Positions 17,684-28,673 of a stretch of 64,000 bases of DNA are shown here, piece by piece. The stretch covers positions 186,001 through 250,000 of the forward strand of contig JAIBEK010000028.1 in NCBI GenBank assembly GCA_019459145.1. Reading direction: 5' to 3'. Every line of letters starts with the position of its first letter. Positions within the stretch are counted from its first letter, which is position 1. A program made the translations under genes and the position numbers. Below the pieces are notes generated by a model that had not been told where the DNA came from, ran no database searches, and saw only the letters and a program-made list of their open reading frames with translations. The stretch is from Arenimonas sp. Its GTDB lineage: Bacteria > Pseudomonadota > Alphaproteobacteria > Rhizobiales > Rhizobiaceae.

Positions 17684-17872
17684 TTACCTCAATTTCAGAC
17701 CCGATTGCCTCTCGATACTCTTCAGCGTGCCGAGCGGGATGTCACGCTTCGGGTGCGGGACGGTGACGCGGCCGGGCTTTTCAGGATGCTTGAACTGGTG
17801 ATGGCTGCCGCCGGTAGCAACCAGAAGCCAGCCGTCTGCTTTCAAGGCCAAGATCACGTCCGCGCTTTTCAT
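17684..17872 (-). CDS. hicA: HicA family mRNA-interferase toxin
   Basis: A 62-residue toxin of normal HicA length with a double-stranded RNA-binding-like fold. The catalytic histidine is in ATGGSHHQFKHP (about residue 24), followed by VTVPHPKRDIPLGTLKSIERQSGL. It cleaves mRNA and tmRNA when free of HicB. It is the first gene of the hicA-hicB operon. The -10 element of the predicted promoter ends only 5 bp before the ATG, so the message may be leaderless. Confidence 0.93.
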   Translation of the reverse strand: MKSADVILALKADGWLLVATGGSHHQFKHPEKPGRVTVPHPKRDIPLGTLKSIERQSGLKLR

Positions 17873-17877
17873 GGCAA

Positions 17878-17906
17878 ATCATACACACTGGGTGTGTATT
17901 GTTCAA
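17878..17906 (-). promoter_or_regulatory. hicAB promoter with operator dyad inside the spacer
   Basis: On the minus strand there is TTGAAC (17901-17906), a 17-bp spacer and TATGAT (17878-17883), close to the sigma-70 consensus. The perfect dyad with arms ATACACAC and GTGTGTAT (17881-17899, three-base centre) fills the spacer and touches the -10, an ideal site for repression by HicB. The -10 ends 5 bp from the hicA ATG. Confidence 0.7.
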
Positions 17907-17931
17907 GTTGGTTGTTGTCTGTGGCGGCGGA

Positions 17932-18097
17932 CCGGCCCGTCGCTTTGGGCTCCGGGCGTTCGTTGCTAAAAAACGATTCACTGGATCGTTTTTCCGGCTT
18001 CGCCGTCGCAGTGCCGGCCCGTCGCTTTAGGCTCCGGGCGTTCGTCACTGCAATCGATTCACTGGATCGATTGCTCGGGCGTGCCTTGCACGCCCGA
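17932..18097. repeat. two tandem copies of a structured intergenic repeat plus terminal hairpin
   Basis: Units start with CCGGCCCGTCGCTTT at 17932 and 18014, share GGCTCCGGGCGTTCGT, and then each has a hairpin around the centre TCACTGG. Unit A has arms AAAAACGAT/ATCGTTTTT (17969-17993) and unit B has GCAATCGAT/ATCGATTGC (18050-18074), so the arms differ but both pair perfectly. A further hairpin TCGGGCGTG/CACGCCCGA lies at 18075-18097, just beyond the ispH stop on the minus strand, and may terminate ispH. A third copy lies at 45160-45226 in reverse orientation. Confidence 0.8.
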
Positions 18098-18104
18098 CCG
18101 TTCC

Positions 18105-19112
18105 TCACCCATTCACCCAGGCCATGTCGTCGTGGGTGAGTTCGATGTCGCGCAGTTCTCGGTTGACGAGGAAATGCTCGTTCTCGATCGAGAATTCGGC
18201 GAGTTCGATAGTCGCTTCATAGCGGGCCTTGAAGGCCTCGATGATCTCGTTGACGATCACTTCTGGAGCGGACGCGCCGGCGGAGAGGCCGAGCGTGCCG
18301 ATCGGGCCGATCGCGTCCCAGTCGATTTCGGCGGCGCGCTGGACAAGAATAGACTGTTTCGCCCCCGCCTTGAGCGCCACTTCGACGAGGCGCTTGGAAT
18401 TGGACGAATTGGGGGCGCCGACGATCAGGAACAGGTCGCAGCCGGGGGCCGCCTGCTTGACCGCTTCCTGGCGGTTGGTGGTCGCATAGCAGATGCTGTC
18501 GGCGGACGGCGCCGTCAGGTTGGGAAAGCGCTGCTGCAGCCGCTGGATGACGCCGGCGGTATCGTCGACCGAGAGCGTTGTCTGGGTGACATAGCCGAGA
18601 TTGTCGGCATCGACGGGCTCGTAGCGGTCGGCGTCCTCGATCGTCTCGATCAGCGAGACCGAGCCTTCCGGCAATTGCCCCATGGTGCCGATCACTTCCG
18701 GATGGCCGGCATGGCCGATCAGCACGACATGGCGGCCGAGGCGCTGGTGGCGCATGGCCTGCTTGTGCACCTTAGAGACCAGCGGGCAGGTTGCGTCGAG
18801 ATAGAAGAGGTTGCGGGCCTTTGCATCCTCCGGCACGGATTTCGGCACGCCATGGGCGGAGAAGACGACCGGCTTTTCGCGATGCTCGGCCGGGATCTCG
18901 TTCAGTTCCTCGACGAAGACCGCGCCTTTCGCCTCCAGCCCCTCGACGACATAGCGATTGTGGACGATCTCGTGGCGGACATAGACCGGGGCGCCATAGC
19001 CCTTGAGCGCCAAAACGACGATCTGGATGGCGCGGTCGACGCCGGCACAGAAGCCGCGCGGGCCGCAAAGCCTAATCGTCAGGGGCGGTCGGGACACGGT
19101 CACATTCATCAT
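18105..19112 (-). CDS. ispH: 4-hydroxy-3-methylbut-2-enyl diphosphate reductase (IspH/LytB)
   Basis: A 335-residue iron-sulfur enzyme making IPP and DMAPP in the last step of the MEP isoprenoid pathway. The three cluster cysteines are visible in [13 protein letters not shown] (about residue 22), [13 protein letters not shown] and [15 protein letters not shown], and the active-site glutamate region is in the same block. ATG at 19112 overlaps the stop of the DUF1304 gene; a second ATG lies one codon later at 19109. It is the last gene before the intergenic repeats. Confidence 0.97.
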   Translation of the reverse strand: MMNVTVSRPPLTIRLCGPRGFCAGVDRAIQIVVLALKGYGAPVYVRHEIVHNRYVVEGLEAKGAVFVEELNEIPAEHREKPVVFSAHGVPKSVPEDAKARNLFYLDATCPLVSKVHKQAMRHQRLGRHVVLIGHAGHPEVIGTMGQLPEGSVSLIETIEDADRYEPVDADNLGYVTQTTLSVDDTAGVIQRLQQRFPNLTAPSADSICYATTNRQEAVKQAAPGCDLFLIVGAPNSSNSKRLVEVALKAGAKQSILVQRAAEIDWDAIGPIGTLGLSAGASAPEVIVNEIIEAFKARYEATIELAEFSIENEHFLVNRELRDIELTHDDMAWVNG

Positions 19113-19477
19113 CAGTCAGCCAGCAATACCAGGATCAGGGCGAGGACGGCGGGAAGCGCCTGGATGTAGAGGATCCTCTTCGACGCCGTCACGCCTCCAT
19201 ATAGGCCGGCGACGAAGACACAGCCAAGGAAAAACAGCTTCAGCTGAAAAGCGAAATCGGCGGATGGATGGACAAGCGACCAGAACAGGCCGAGCGCCAG
19301 AAAGCCGTTGTAGAGGCCCTGGTTGGCGGCGAGCACCTTGGTGGCTTCCGCCTGCGCCGGCTTCATGGCGAAAGCTTTCAGGCCGGCGGGCCGGGTCCAC
19401 AGGAACATCTCCAGCACCATGATGTAGACATGCTGCAGCGCCACGAGGGCCACCAGCAGATCGGCAAGGGTTTTCAT
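19112..19477 (-). CDS. DUF1304 family membrane protein
   Basis: A 121-residue protein with four predicted membrane helices ([70 protein letters not shown]) and the [13 protein letters not shown] and [14 protein letters not shown] motifs of DUF1304. Function is unknown. It begins after an AAAGGAGAG ribosome-binding site, and its stop overlaps the ispH start, so it is coupled to ispH. Confidence 0.88.
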   Translation of the reverse strand: MKTLADLLVALVALQHVYIMVLEMFLWTRPAGLKAFAMKPAQAEATKVLAANQGLYNGFLALGLFWSLVHPSADFAFQLKLFFLGCVFVAGLYGGVTASKRILYIQALPAVLALILVLLAD

Positions 19478-19568
19478 CGGGCTCTCCTTTGCTGCGCATC
19501 CCGCGCCTTTGCATATCCGGGGCCTGTGTCTTGGGAAAAGTGGGTTCCCACCTCCCCGCTGGGCGACG

Positions 19569-20303
19569 TCAGGGCTTGCGGCGAAAAACGCCGTAGAGAA
19601 CGACACCGGCCAGCGCCAGCGCCAGGCCGTACCAGGTCACGGCATATTGCAGATGGCTGTTCGGCAGGGTGATCTCGGTCACGCCGCCCTCCGGCATGCC
19701 GCCGGGCACCGGCGTCGCGTCGGCATCGAGGAAGAAGGGCACGACCTTGTCGGCCGGCAGGCCGGTGCTCGCCGCCATGCGGTCGAGATCCTTCCAGTAG
19801 AAGATGTTCTGGCCCTCGTCATTGTCCGGCACCATGGAGGACGGCTTTTCGCCCAAGCGGGCGCGAGCCAGGCCTTCGACGACTTGCGGACCGTCCAGCA
19901 ATCCCTCTGTGCGCTTCGCGGGTTCCTTCAGTTCATAGGGCACGAAGCCGCGATTGACGAACAGGTAGCGGCCATCGGCAAGCACCAGCGGGGTGTAGAC
20001 ATAAAAGCCGGCACGGCCACGGAAGGTCGCGAGGAAATGCCGTTCCTTGTCGTTCAGATAGGTGCCCTGGGCCTCCGCGGCCCGGTAGTCGACATCACCG
20101 CCCTTCGCCAGGATCGCCTCGATGCCGGCGAGATCCAGCGGGGCTGCGTTGCGGCGCTCCTCGATGTCGGCGATCAGCGCTTCCTTCCAGTAAAGGCGTT
20201 TTACCTGCCAGGTGCCGAGCGACAGCAGGATCGCCATCGCAACGGCGACCGCCGCGACGGTCAAGACCAGCCGGACGTGGCCGCGCCGCGCCGCCTCAGC
20301 CAC
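19569..20303 (-). CDS. SURF1 family cytochrome oxidase assembly protein
   Basis: A 244-residue inner-membrane protein with two helices, one at each end (LVLTVAAVAVAMAILLSLGTWQVKRLYWK and YAVTWYGLALALAGVVLYGVFRR), flanking a periplasmic domain with YVYTPLVLADGRYLFVNRGFVP. SURF1 assists insertion of haem a into subunit I of the aa3 oxidase encoded just upstream in this cluster. The start overlaps the end of the DUF983 gene by 8 bp. Confidence 0.93.
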   Translation of the reverse strand: MAEAARRGHVRLVLTVAAVAVAMAILLSLGTWQVKRLYWKEALIADIEERRNAAPLDLAGIEAILAKGGDVDYRAAEAQGTYLNDKERHFLATFRGRAGFYVYTPLVLADGRYLFVNRGFVPYELKEPAKRTEGLLDGPQVVEGLARARLGEKPSSMVPDNDEGQNIFYWKDLDRMAASTGLPADKVVPFFLDADATPVPGGMPEGGVTEITLPNSHLQYAVTWYGLALALAGVVLYGVFRRKP

Positions 20304-20679
20304 GGTCGATCGTCCCCTGGGAAGCCTTGTTCTTATACTGCAGGGCGATCAGCAGGGCCTTGATGGTGCGCAGGAGCCAGAGCGAGACGATGATCGCCAT
20401 CGGCCCGAACAGGACGAAATGCAGCCAGAGCGGCGGCTGGTAGGTGAGTTCGGTCCACACCGCCAGCCCAACGACAAGGAAGTCGGCGAGCAGGATGACG
20501 AAGATCGCCGGGCCGTCACCCGAATCGGCGAAGGAATAGTCCAGCCCGCAATTGCTGCAGCCTGGCTTGATGGTGGAAAAACCGTCGAACAGGCGCCCCT
20601 GGCCGCAGCGCGGGCAGGATGCCGAGAACCCGGCCTTTACCGGGTCGACCGGGGCGAAATGGGCTTTGTCCTCGTTCAT
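20296..20679 (-). CDS. DUF983 family zinc-ribbon membrane protein
   Basis: A 127-residue protein with two CxxC pairs forming a zinc ribbon (ASCPRCGQGRLFDGF and PGCSNCGLDYSFADSGDGPA), then two membrane helices. DUF983 genes occur beside cox genes in alphaproteobacteria, and an oxidase-assembly role is suspected from context only. A strong terminator (20809-20842) separates it from coxC, so it probably starts its own transcription unit with surf1, DUF1304 and ispH. Confidence 0.88.
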   Translation of the reverse strand: MNEDKAHFAPVDPVKAGFSASCPRCGQGRLFDGFSTIKPGCSNCGLDYSFADSGDGPAIFVILLADFLVVGLAVWTELTYQPPLWLHFVLFGPMAIIVSLWLLRTIKALLIALQYKNKASQGTIDRG

Positions 20680-20808
20680 GATTATCCTTCCGTCTTGACG
20701 CCGGCTTTTCTCACCGAAACCGCGATCCACTGTCCTTGGCTTATACGCTGCGAGCGGCCAACCGCAAATGCCGGGCTTGGTTCCGATCGTCGCCGATCGT
20801 TGTGCCAT

Positions 20809-20842
20809 AAAAAAAGGCGGCACCGTCGAGATGCCGCCCTTT
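20809..20842 (-). terminator. intrinsic terminator after coxC
   Basis: Read on the minus strand, a GGCGGCA/TGCCGCC stem with a nine-base loop (20816-20838) is followed by seven T (20809-20815). It lies 19 bp beyond the coxC stop and should end the coxB-to-coxC transcript before the DUF983 gene. A CTTTT tract on the other side gives weaker plus-strand activity. Confidence 0.85.
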
Positions 20843-20860
20843 TCGTTTCTGTCGCTGCGA

Positions 20861-21736
20861 TCAATGGGCGAGCGGTGCGCCCCAGCCGCCCCAGACATAG
20901 ATGGTGAAGAACAGGAACAGCCAGACCACGTCGACGAAGTGCCAGTACCAGGCCGCCGCCTCGAGGCCGAAGTGCTGCTTCGGGGTAAAATCGCCCTTCA
21001 TCGCGCGCAGCAGGCAGACGATCAGGAAGATCGTGCCGATCAGCACGTGGAAACCATGGAAGCCGGTCGCCATGTAGAAGGTCGCGCCGTAGATGCTTTC
21101 CTTGAAGCCGAAGGGCGCATGGGCATATTCGTAAGCCTGGACGGCCGAGAAGATGATGCCGAGGACCACGGTCAGGGCAAGGCCGTTGACCAGTCCCTTG
21201 CGGTCGTCATGCAGAAGCGCATGGTGCGCCCAGGTCAGCGTCGTTCCCGACAGAAGCAGGATGATGGTGTTGTAGAGCGGCAGGTGCCAGGGATCGAGCA
21301 CCTCGACACCCTGCGGCGGCCACTGGCCACCGGTGAATTCGACGCGGCTCGCCTGGATCGCCTCATTGGCGAAAAGGCTGGCATCGAAGAACGCCCAGAA
21401 CCAGGCAAGGAAGAACATCACTTCGGAAGCGATGAACATGATCATGCCATAGCGCAGGTGCAGCGACACCACGCGGGTATGGGCGCCTTCATGGGCTTCC
21501 TTGATGGTGTCGGCCCACCAGCCGATCATCGTGTAAAGGACGATCGCCAGGCCGATAAAGAAGACCCACGGATTGGCCATTTCGAGACCGAACATCTCGA
21601 AGGAGCCGCCGTTGAGGTAGCGCATGTAGCCGACACCACCGAAGGTGAGCAGAAACGCGCCAATCGAGGCCAGAAGCGGCCAAGGGCTTGGATCGATGAT
21701 GTGGTAGTCGTGATTCTTCTGATGCGCTTCGGCCAT
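20861..21736 (-). CDS. ctaE: cytochrome c oxidase subunit III
   Basis: A 291-residue protein with seven predicted helices. Family signatures include HDYHIIDPSPWPLLASIGAFLL at the N-terminus, EVMFFLAWFWAFFDASL with the conserved glutamate, TWAHHALLHDDRKG, and FHGFHVLIGTIFLIVCLLRA, ending in AAAWYWHFVDVVWLFLFFTIYVWGGWG. It is the third core subunit of the aa3-type oxidase and the last gene of the cox operon (also called coxC). Confidence 0.97.
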   Translation of the reverse strand: MAEAHQKNHDYHIIDPSPWPLLASIGAFLLTFGGVGYMRYLNGGSFEMFGLEMANPWVFFIGLAIVLYTMIGWWADTIKEAHEGAHTRVVSLHLRYGMIMFIASEVMFFLAWFWAFFDASLFANEAIQASRVEFTGGQWPPQGVEVLDPWHLPLYNTIILLLSGTTLTWAHHALLHDDRKGLVNGLALTVVLGIIFSAVQAYEYAHAPFGFKESIYGATFYMATGFHGFHVLIGTIFLIVCLLRAMKGDFTPKQHFGLEAAAWYWHFVDVVWLFLFFTIYVWGGWGAPLAH

Positions 21737-21793
21737 GTCAGCAATCCCCGAATGTCAAATTTCCTTAGAGCCCGGCGCACCGGACCCCTCCTC

Positions 21794-22402
21794 TCACAGT
21801 TTCGGCTGTCCGTTGTCACCCTGCTGCGGCAGCGAGGCCACAGGCTTCTCATCCTGATGCGGATAGAAGGTGTAGGACAGCGTAATCGTCCCGATGTCCT
21901 TCGTCTCGGCGGCCTCGGTAATGGCCGGATCGATGAAAAAGACCACCGGCATTTCCAGGCTTTCGCCGGGTTTCAGTTCGGTCTCGGTAAAGCAGAAGCA
22001 CTCGACCTTGTTGAAATAGGCCGCCGCTTCCATCGGCGTGACGTTGAAGATCGCCTGACCCGAGGTCGCCACCGACGAACGGTTGGTCGCGGTATAGTTG
22101 ATCTGCACCGTCTCGCCGATCTTCGGCGTGATCGAACGGTCGACCGGCTTGAAATCCCAGTTCAGGCCGGACGATACGTTGGCGTCGAAGGTGACCTTGA
22201 TCGACTTGTCGAGCACCACGTCGGAGACCTGTTCGACCCGCTGCGTCGTGCCGTTGTAGCCGGTGACCTGGCAGAACAGCCGATAGAGCGGAACAGATGC
22301 GAAGGAGACGCCCAGCATGCAGCCGACGAACACCACGCAGGCGACGAGGATCCTCGCATTGCCGCGCGGTGCCGCCTTCATTTCATTGCCCGTCATCGCC
22401 AC
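21794..22402 (-). CDS. ctaG: cytochrome c oxidase assembly protein CtaG/Cox11
   Basis: A 202-residue copper chaperone for the CuB site of subunit I. It has one N-terminal membrane helix ([34 protein letters not shown]) and a periplasmic domain with the copper-binding CFCF motif ([17 protein letters not shown]). The GTG at 22402 is favoured by a GGAGGGGG stretch; ATG at 22396 is two codons later. It lies between coxF and ctaE in the usual order. Confidence 0.96.
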   Translation of the reverse strand: MAMTGNEMKAAPRGNARILVACVVFVGCMLGVSFASVPLYRLFCQVTGYNGTTQRVEQVSDVVLDKSIKVTFDANVSSGLNWDFKPVDRSITPKIGETVQINYTATNRSSVATSGQAIFNVTPMEAAAYFNKVECFCFTETELKPGESLEMPVVFFIDPAITEAAETKDIGTITLSYTFYPHQDEKPVASLPQQGDNGQPKL

Positions 22403-22420
22403 GACCGCCCCCTCCCGCTC

Positions 22421-22558
22421 TCAATTGCCCACGGCGCCGAATTTGATCAGCGTCACGACATAGAAAATGGCGACCAATGCGGCGAGCACCACGCCGAGCG
22501 CGATATTGCGGCCGCGGCGCGATTTCTTCTGCGCATCATTGAGCTTGATGGTTTCCAT
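22421..22558 (-). CDS. CoxF-type small single-helix protein
   Basis: A 45-residue protein ([18 protein letters not shown] followed by the helix IALGVVLAALVAIFYVVTLIKF). Small proteins of this form sit between ctaB and ctaG in alphaproteobacterial cox operons and are called CoxF. Its role is unclear. The start shares a base with the ctaB stop (TGATG, 22556-22560), a strong sign of translational coupling and of a real gene. Confidence 0.85.
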   Translation of the reverse strand: METIKLNDAQKKSRRGRNIALGVVLAALVAIFYVVTLIKFGAVGN

Positions 22559-23514
22559 CAGGCAGCACCTCCGAATAGCGTCGCAAGCGTCGCGACGTAG
22601 TGATCGACCAGCAGGGCCGAGAAGATGGCGAAAAGATAAAGGATCGAATAGGCGAACAGCTTCTTGGCCGGCAGCATCTTCTCGTCGCCGTCCGGCATCC
22701 GCCAGACGGCGATGGAACAGTGCACGAGGTAGATGCCGAGCGCGCCGGCTAAGACGCCGTAGTAGAGCGAAGCAAGGCCGGTAAAGGCCGGAATGACGGC
22801 GGTGATCGCGGTCAGCACGGCATAGAGCGCGATCTGATGCTTGGTGACACGTTCGCCCGAGACGTTCGGCAGCATCGGCACGCCGACGGAACCGTAGTCG
22901 CGCATCTTGAACAGCGCCAGCGCCCAGAAATGGGCCGGCGTCCAGAGGAAGATGATCAGGAACAGGACGATGCTGTCGAGCGATACGCCGCCGGTCACGC
23001 AGGCCCAGCCGACCATGGGCGGGAATGCGCCGGCGGCACCGCCAATGACGATGTTCTGCGGCGTCGAGCGCTTCAGCCACATCGTGTAGACGACGGCATA
23101 GAAGAAGATGGTGAAGGCGAGCAGGCCGGCCGAGAACCAGTTGACGGTAAGGCCGAGGATCGACACCGAGAACACCGACAGGATCAGTCCGAAGGCGAGC
23201 GCCTCGGTGGGCGCGATGCGGCCGGCGGGGATGGGGCGAGTGGCGGTGCGGCTCATCACCGCGTCGATGTCGGCGTCATACCACATGTTGAGCGCGCCGG
23301 AGGCACCGGCGCCGACCGCAATGCACAGAATGGCGATGAAGCCGAGAACGGGATTGATATCGCCCGGCGCCAGCACGAGGCCGGCAAATGCGGTGAAGAC
23401 GACGAGCGACATGACGCGAGGCTTCAAGAGCGCGAAGAAATCGCGCGCACCGGCTTCGGAAAGGCGGATCTCGCCTTCGAGCCCCGCGATGTCGCGACCA
23501 TCGATAACCGTCAT
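22558..23514 (-). CDS. ctaB: protoheme IX farnesyltransferase (haem O synthase)
   Basis: A 318-residue UbiA-family prenyltransferase that adds farnesyl to haem b, making haem O for the oxidase. The DxxxD motif is in [27 protein letters not shown], and there are about nine membrane helices. ATG at 23514 begins [42 protein letters not shown]; the frame upstream to 23667 runs through an intergenic hairpin and lacks homology. It is separated from coxA by a 13-bp-stem hairpin. Confidence 0.95.
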   Translation of the reverse strand: MTVIDGRDIAGLEGEIRLSEAGARDFFALLKPRVMSLVVFTAFAGLVLAPGDINPVLGFIAILCIAVGAGASGALNMWYDADIDAVMSRTATRPIPAGRIAPTEALAFGLILSVFSVSILGLTVNWFSAGLLAFTIFFYAVVYTMWLKRSTPQNIVIGGAAGAFPPMVGWACVTGGVSLDSIVLFLIIFLWTPAHFWALALFKMRDYGSVGVPMLPNVSGERVTKHQIALYAVLTAITAVIPAFTGLASLYYGVLAGALGIYLVHCSIAVWRMPDGDEKMLPAKKLFAYSILYLFAIFSALLVDHYVATLATLFGGAA

Positions 23515-23546
23515 TGTCTCCGTCCCATGCTTGTTCTTGTTGTTGT

Positions 23547-23581
23547 CGGGTGCCGCGCCCTTTGGAAAGGCGCGGCACCCG
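23547..23581. promoter_or_regulatory. 13-bp perfect stem-loop between coxA and ctaB
   Basis: The arms CGGGTGCCGCGCC and GGCGCGGCACCCG pair perfectly around a nine-base loop. There is no T tract on the minus strand, so a plain intrinsic terminator is unlikely. A 3'-end stabiliser of the coxBA message, or a partial terminator setting lower expression of the assembly genes, is possible. Confidence 0.6.
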
Positions 23582-23606
23582 CGATGCGTTGAGGCCAGGC
23601 CGCCGC

Positions 23607-26190
<2,584 letters not shown>

Positions 26191-26506
26191 CACGATGTTT
26201 CTCCCCAAGCGTTTGATCCACATCAAATCAGAACGCAAAATTCATGCTATCATGAGCGTTTAAAATCACAGATTGGCCGCATTCGCAATACGCCGATCCA
26301 AATGCTCCCGCGGCATTTTTGCGCTTCATCAATTCCGCTCGCAAACCGTCCACCGACATTCAGGCCTGCGTCATCCGGGAAGCCCGCCCGGTGGCAAGAC
26401 TGGTCGCAATTAAGCCTCACTCCCTTGGAAAACACGGGTCAGGGCTTTCATTTTGCCCGCCCGGACGCCATGAATGTCAGGGATGATTCGATTTCCAGAG
26501 GTACCC
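26191..26506. other. intergenic region between divergent coxB and ialB-family genes
   Basis: A 316-bp gene-free stretch that must contain promoters for the oxidase operon and the ialB-family gene. The clear element is the FNR/FixK-type box at 26213-26226. The part around 26245-26300 is comparatively AT-rich. No further dyad of note was seen. Confidence 0.55.
26213..26226. promoter_or_regulatory. perfect FNR/FixK/FnrN-type box before coxB
   Basis: TTGATCCACATCAA matches the FNR consensus TTGAT-N4-ATCAA exactly. It lies 23 bp upstream of the coxB ATG, so a bound regulator would sit between promoter and gene and should repress. That would fit shutting down the aa3 oxidase at low oxygen; this is inference. 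Confidence 0.7.
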
Positions 26507-27031
26507 ATGGGTCTTCCTAGACTTTACCGGTCGGGCCTGGTTGCAAGCGCCCTCGCCATTGCGGCGCTCGTCGCTCCGGCCGGGGCCCAGCAGCAGCAGC
26601 CCGGCACCATCCGCTCCAACCACGGCGCCTGGTCGGTGATCTGCGATACGCCGGCGGGCGCTTCCGCCGAGCAATGCGCGCTGATGCAGAACGTCATTGC
26701 CGAGGACCGCCCCGAAGTGGGCTTGTCGGTCGTGGTGCTGAAAACCGCCGATCGCAAGGCCAAGATCCTGCGAATTCTGGCACCGCTCGGCGTTCTATTG
26801 AAGGACGGCATGGAGCTTTATGTCGACGGCAACAATATCGGCCGCGCCTATTTCACCCGCTGCTTTTCCGAGGGCTGCTATGTCGAGGTCGAGATCGACG
26901 AGGAGCTGATGAAGATCCTGCGTGCCGGCAAGAATGCCGTCTTCGCCTTGCGTGAGTCGGCCGACCAGGACCGCGTCGGCATCCCGATCGAGCTTGCCGG
27001 CTTCGCCGAAGGCTATGACAAGCTGCCGTGA
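26507..27031 (+). CDS. invasion-associated locus B (IalB) family protein
   Basis: A 174-residue exported protein with a signal peptide (LVASALAIAALVAPAGAQ). The IalB domain is recognised by NHGAWSVICDTPAGASAEQCALMQNV, LLKDGMELYVDGNNIGRAYFTRCFSEGCYVEVEID and the C-terminal IPIELAGFAEGYDKL. Cysteines occur in pairs as in relatives. The name comes from Bartonella; in rhizobia these are envelope proteins of unknown role. ATG at 26507 is preceded by AGAGG. Confidence 0.9.
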   Translation: MGLPRLYRSGLVASALAIAALVAPAGAQQQQPGTIRSNHGAWSVICDTPAGASAEQCALMQNVIAEDRPEVGLSVVVLKTADRKAKILRILAPLGVLLKDGMELYVDGNNIGRAYFTRCFSEGCYVEVEIDEELMKILRAGKNAVFALRESADQDRVGIPIELAGFAEGYDKLP

Positions 27032-27162
27032 GCGCGGCTGCGGCATTTTCCTTGCAGACTTCTCCACCAAAGTGATGCGCGACCGGGGTCATGGCCCCGG
27101 TCGAACCTTGTCGGCGGGTCGCAATGCGCCTACATCGGAGCGACCATCGCAAGGAGATTTCC

Positions 27163-28578
27163 ATGACTGAAGACCTTCTCGGCCTGTTCGACTGCGACGA
27201 AATGACGCTGCGTCAGCATGTGTCGAAAGCGCTCGCCGGCGCCGACGATGGAGAGTTGTTCGTCGAGCACGCCCAGGCCGAATCGCTGATCTTCGACAAT
27301 GGCCGCCTGAAGGGCGGCAGCTTCAACACCGACCAGGGTTTCGGCCTGCGCTCGGTCGCCGGTGAAGCCGTCGGCTATGCCCATGCGGGCGAACTTTCGC
27401 TCGCCGCGCTGTCGCGCGCCGCCGACGCGGTCGGTGCCGTGACCCATGGCTATTCCGGCACCTATGCGAGCGCCCCGCAGCGCACCAACGCCAAGCTCTA
27501 CGGTGAAGGCAATCCGATCGGCGCGCCGTCCTTCGAGGAGAAGGTCAAGCTGCTGACCGAAATCGACGCCTATCTGCGCGGCAAGGACGACGCCGTGCGC
27601 CAGGTCACCGCCTCGATCGCTGCAAGCTGGCAGGTGGTGGAGATCCTGCGGGCCGACGGGCACCGCGTGCGCGACATCCGGCCGATGACGCGGATCAACA
27701 TTTCCGTCATCGCCGGCAAGGGCGACCGGCAGGAAAGCGGCTCCTACGGCACCGGCGGCCGCATGGCCTTTTCCGACTTCCTGACCGAGGAGAGCTGGCA
27801 GCACGGCGCCGACGAGGCGCTGCGCCAGGCGCGGGTCAATCTCGAGGCGATCGACGCACCGGCCGGCACGATGGACGTGGTGCTCGGCAATGGCTGGCCG
27901 GGCGTCATGCTGCACGAGGCGGTCGGCCACGGGCTCGAAGGCGACTTCAACCGCAAGAAGACCTCGGCCTTCGCCGGCCTTATGGGCGAGATGGTGGCGG
28001 CCCCCGGCGTCACCGTGGTCGATGACGGCACGATCGATGCGCGGCGCGGCTCGATCACCATCGACGACGAGGGCACGCCCTCGGCCTATAACGTGCTGAT
28101 CGAGAACGGCCGGCTGGTCGGCTACATGCAGGACCGCCAGAACGCCCGGCTGATGGGCATGAAGGCGACCGGCAACGGCCGCCGCCAGGGCTATTCGCAC
28201 CAGCCCATGCCGCGCATGACCAACACCTACATGCTGGGTGGCGACAAGAGCCCGGAAGAGATCATCTCCTCCGTCAAGAACGGCATCTATGCCGTGTCCT
28301 TCGGCGGCGGCCAGGTTGACATCACCTCGGGCAAGTTCGTGTTCGGCTGCACCGAGGCCTACATGATCGAGAACGGCAAGATCGGCGCGCCGGTCAAGGG
28401 CGCCATGCTGATCGGCAACGGGCCCGAGGCGATGAAGCGCATTTCCATGGTCGGCAACGACATGGCGCTCGACAAGGGGATCGGCAATTGCGGCAAGGCG
28501 GGCCAGTGGGTTCCCGTCGGCGTCGGCCAGCCGCATCTGCGGATGGACCAGGTGACCGTGGGCGGGACCAGGGCGTAG
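27163..28578 (+). CDS. tldD: metalloprotease TldD
   Basis: A 471-residue peptidase. The zinc-binding HExxxH motif is HEAVGHGLE (about residue 251), within GWPGVMLHEAVGHGLEGDFNRK, and the C-terminal TGNGRRQGYSHQPMPRMTN and GKIGAPVKGAMLIGNG blocks are typical. TldD with TldE (not in this window) unfolds and cleaves small peptides such as microcin precursors. In Gluconobacter, which lacks pqqF in its pqq cluster, TldD has been linked to PQQ formation; the same may apply here because pqqABCDE is in this window. AAGGAG precedes the ATG. Confidence 0.96.
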   Translation: MTEDLLGLFDCDEMTLRQHVSKALAGADDGELFVEHAQAESLIFDNGRLKGGSFNTDQGFGLRSVAGEAVGYAHAGELSLAALSRAADAVGAVTHGYSGTYASAPQRTNAKLYGEGNPIGAPSFEEKVKLLTEIDAYLRGKDDAVRQVTASIAASWQVVEILRADGHRVRDIRPMTRINISVIAGKGDRQESGSYGTGGRMAFSDFLTEESWQHGADEALRQARVNLEAIDAPAGTMDVVLGNGWPGVMLHEAVGHGLEGDFNRKKTSAFAGLMGEMVAAPGVTVVDDGTIDARRGSITIDDEGTPSAYNVLIENGRLVGYMQDRQNARLMGMKATGNGRRQGYSHQPMPRMTNTYMLGGDKSPEEIISSVKNGIYAVSFGGGQVDITSGKFVFGCTEAYMIENGKIGAPVKGAMLIGNGPEAMKRISMVGNDMALDKGIGNCGKAGQWVPVGVGQPHLRMDQVTVGGTRA

Positions 28579-28673
28579 GGGGCGGTCGTAACGCCCACCG
28601 ACCGGTCCGGAAGAGACAGATTGACACCAAGCCGGTCGCGGAACATCATTTCGCGAGCTGGATGAGGTGAGCC

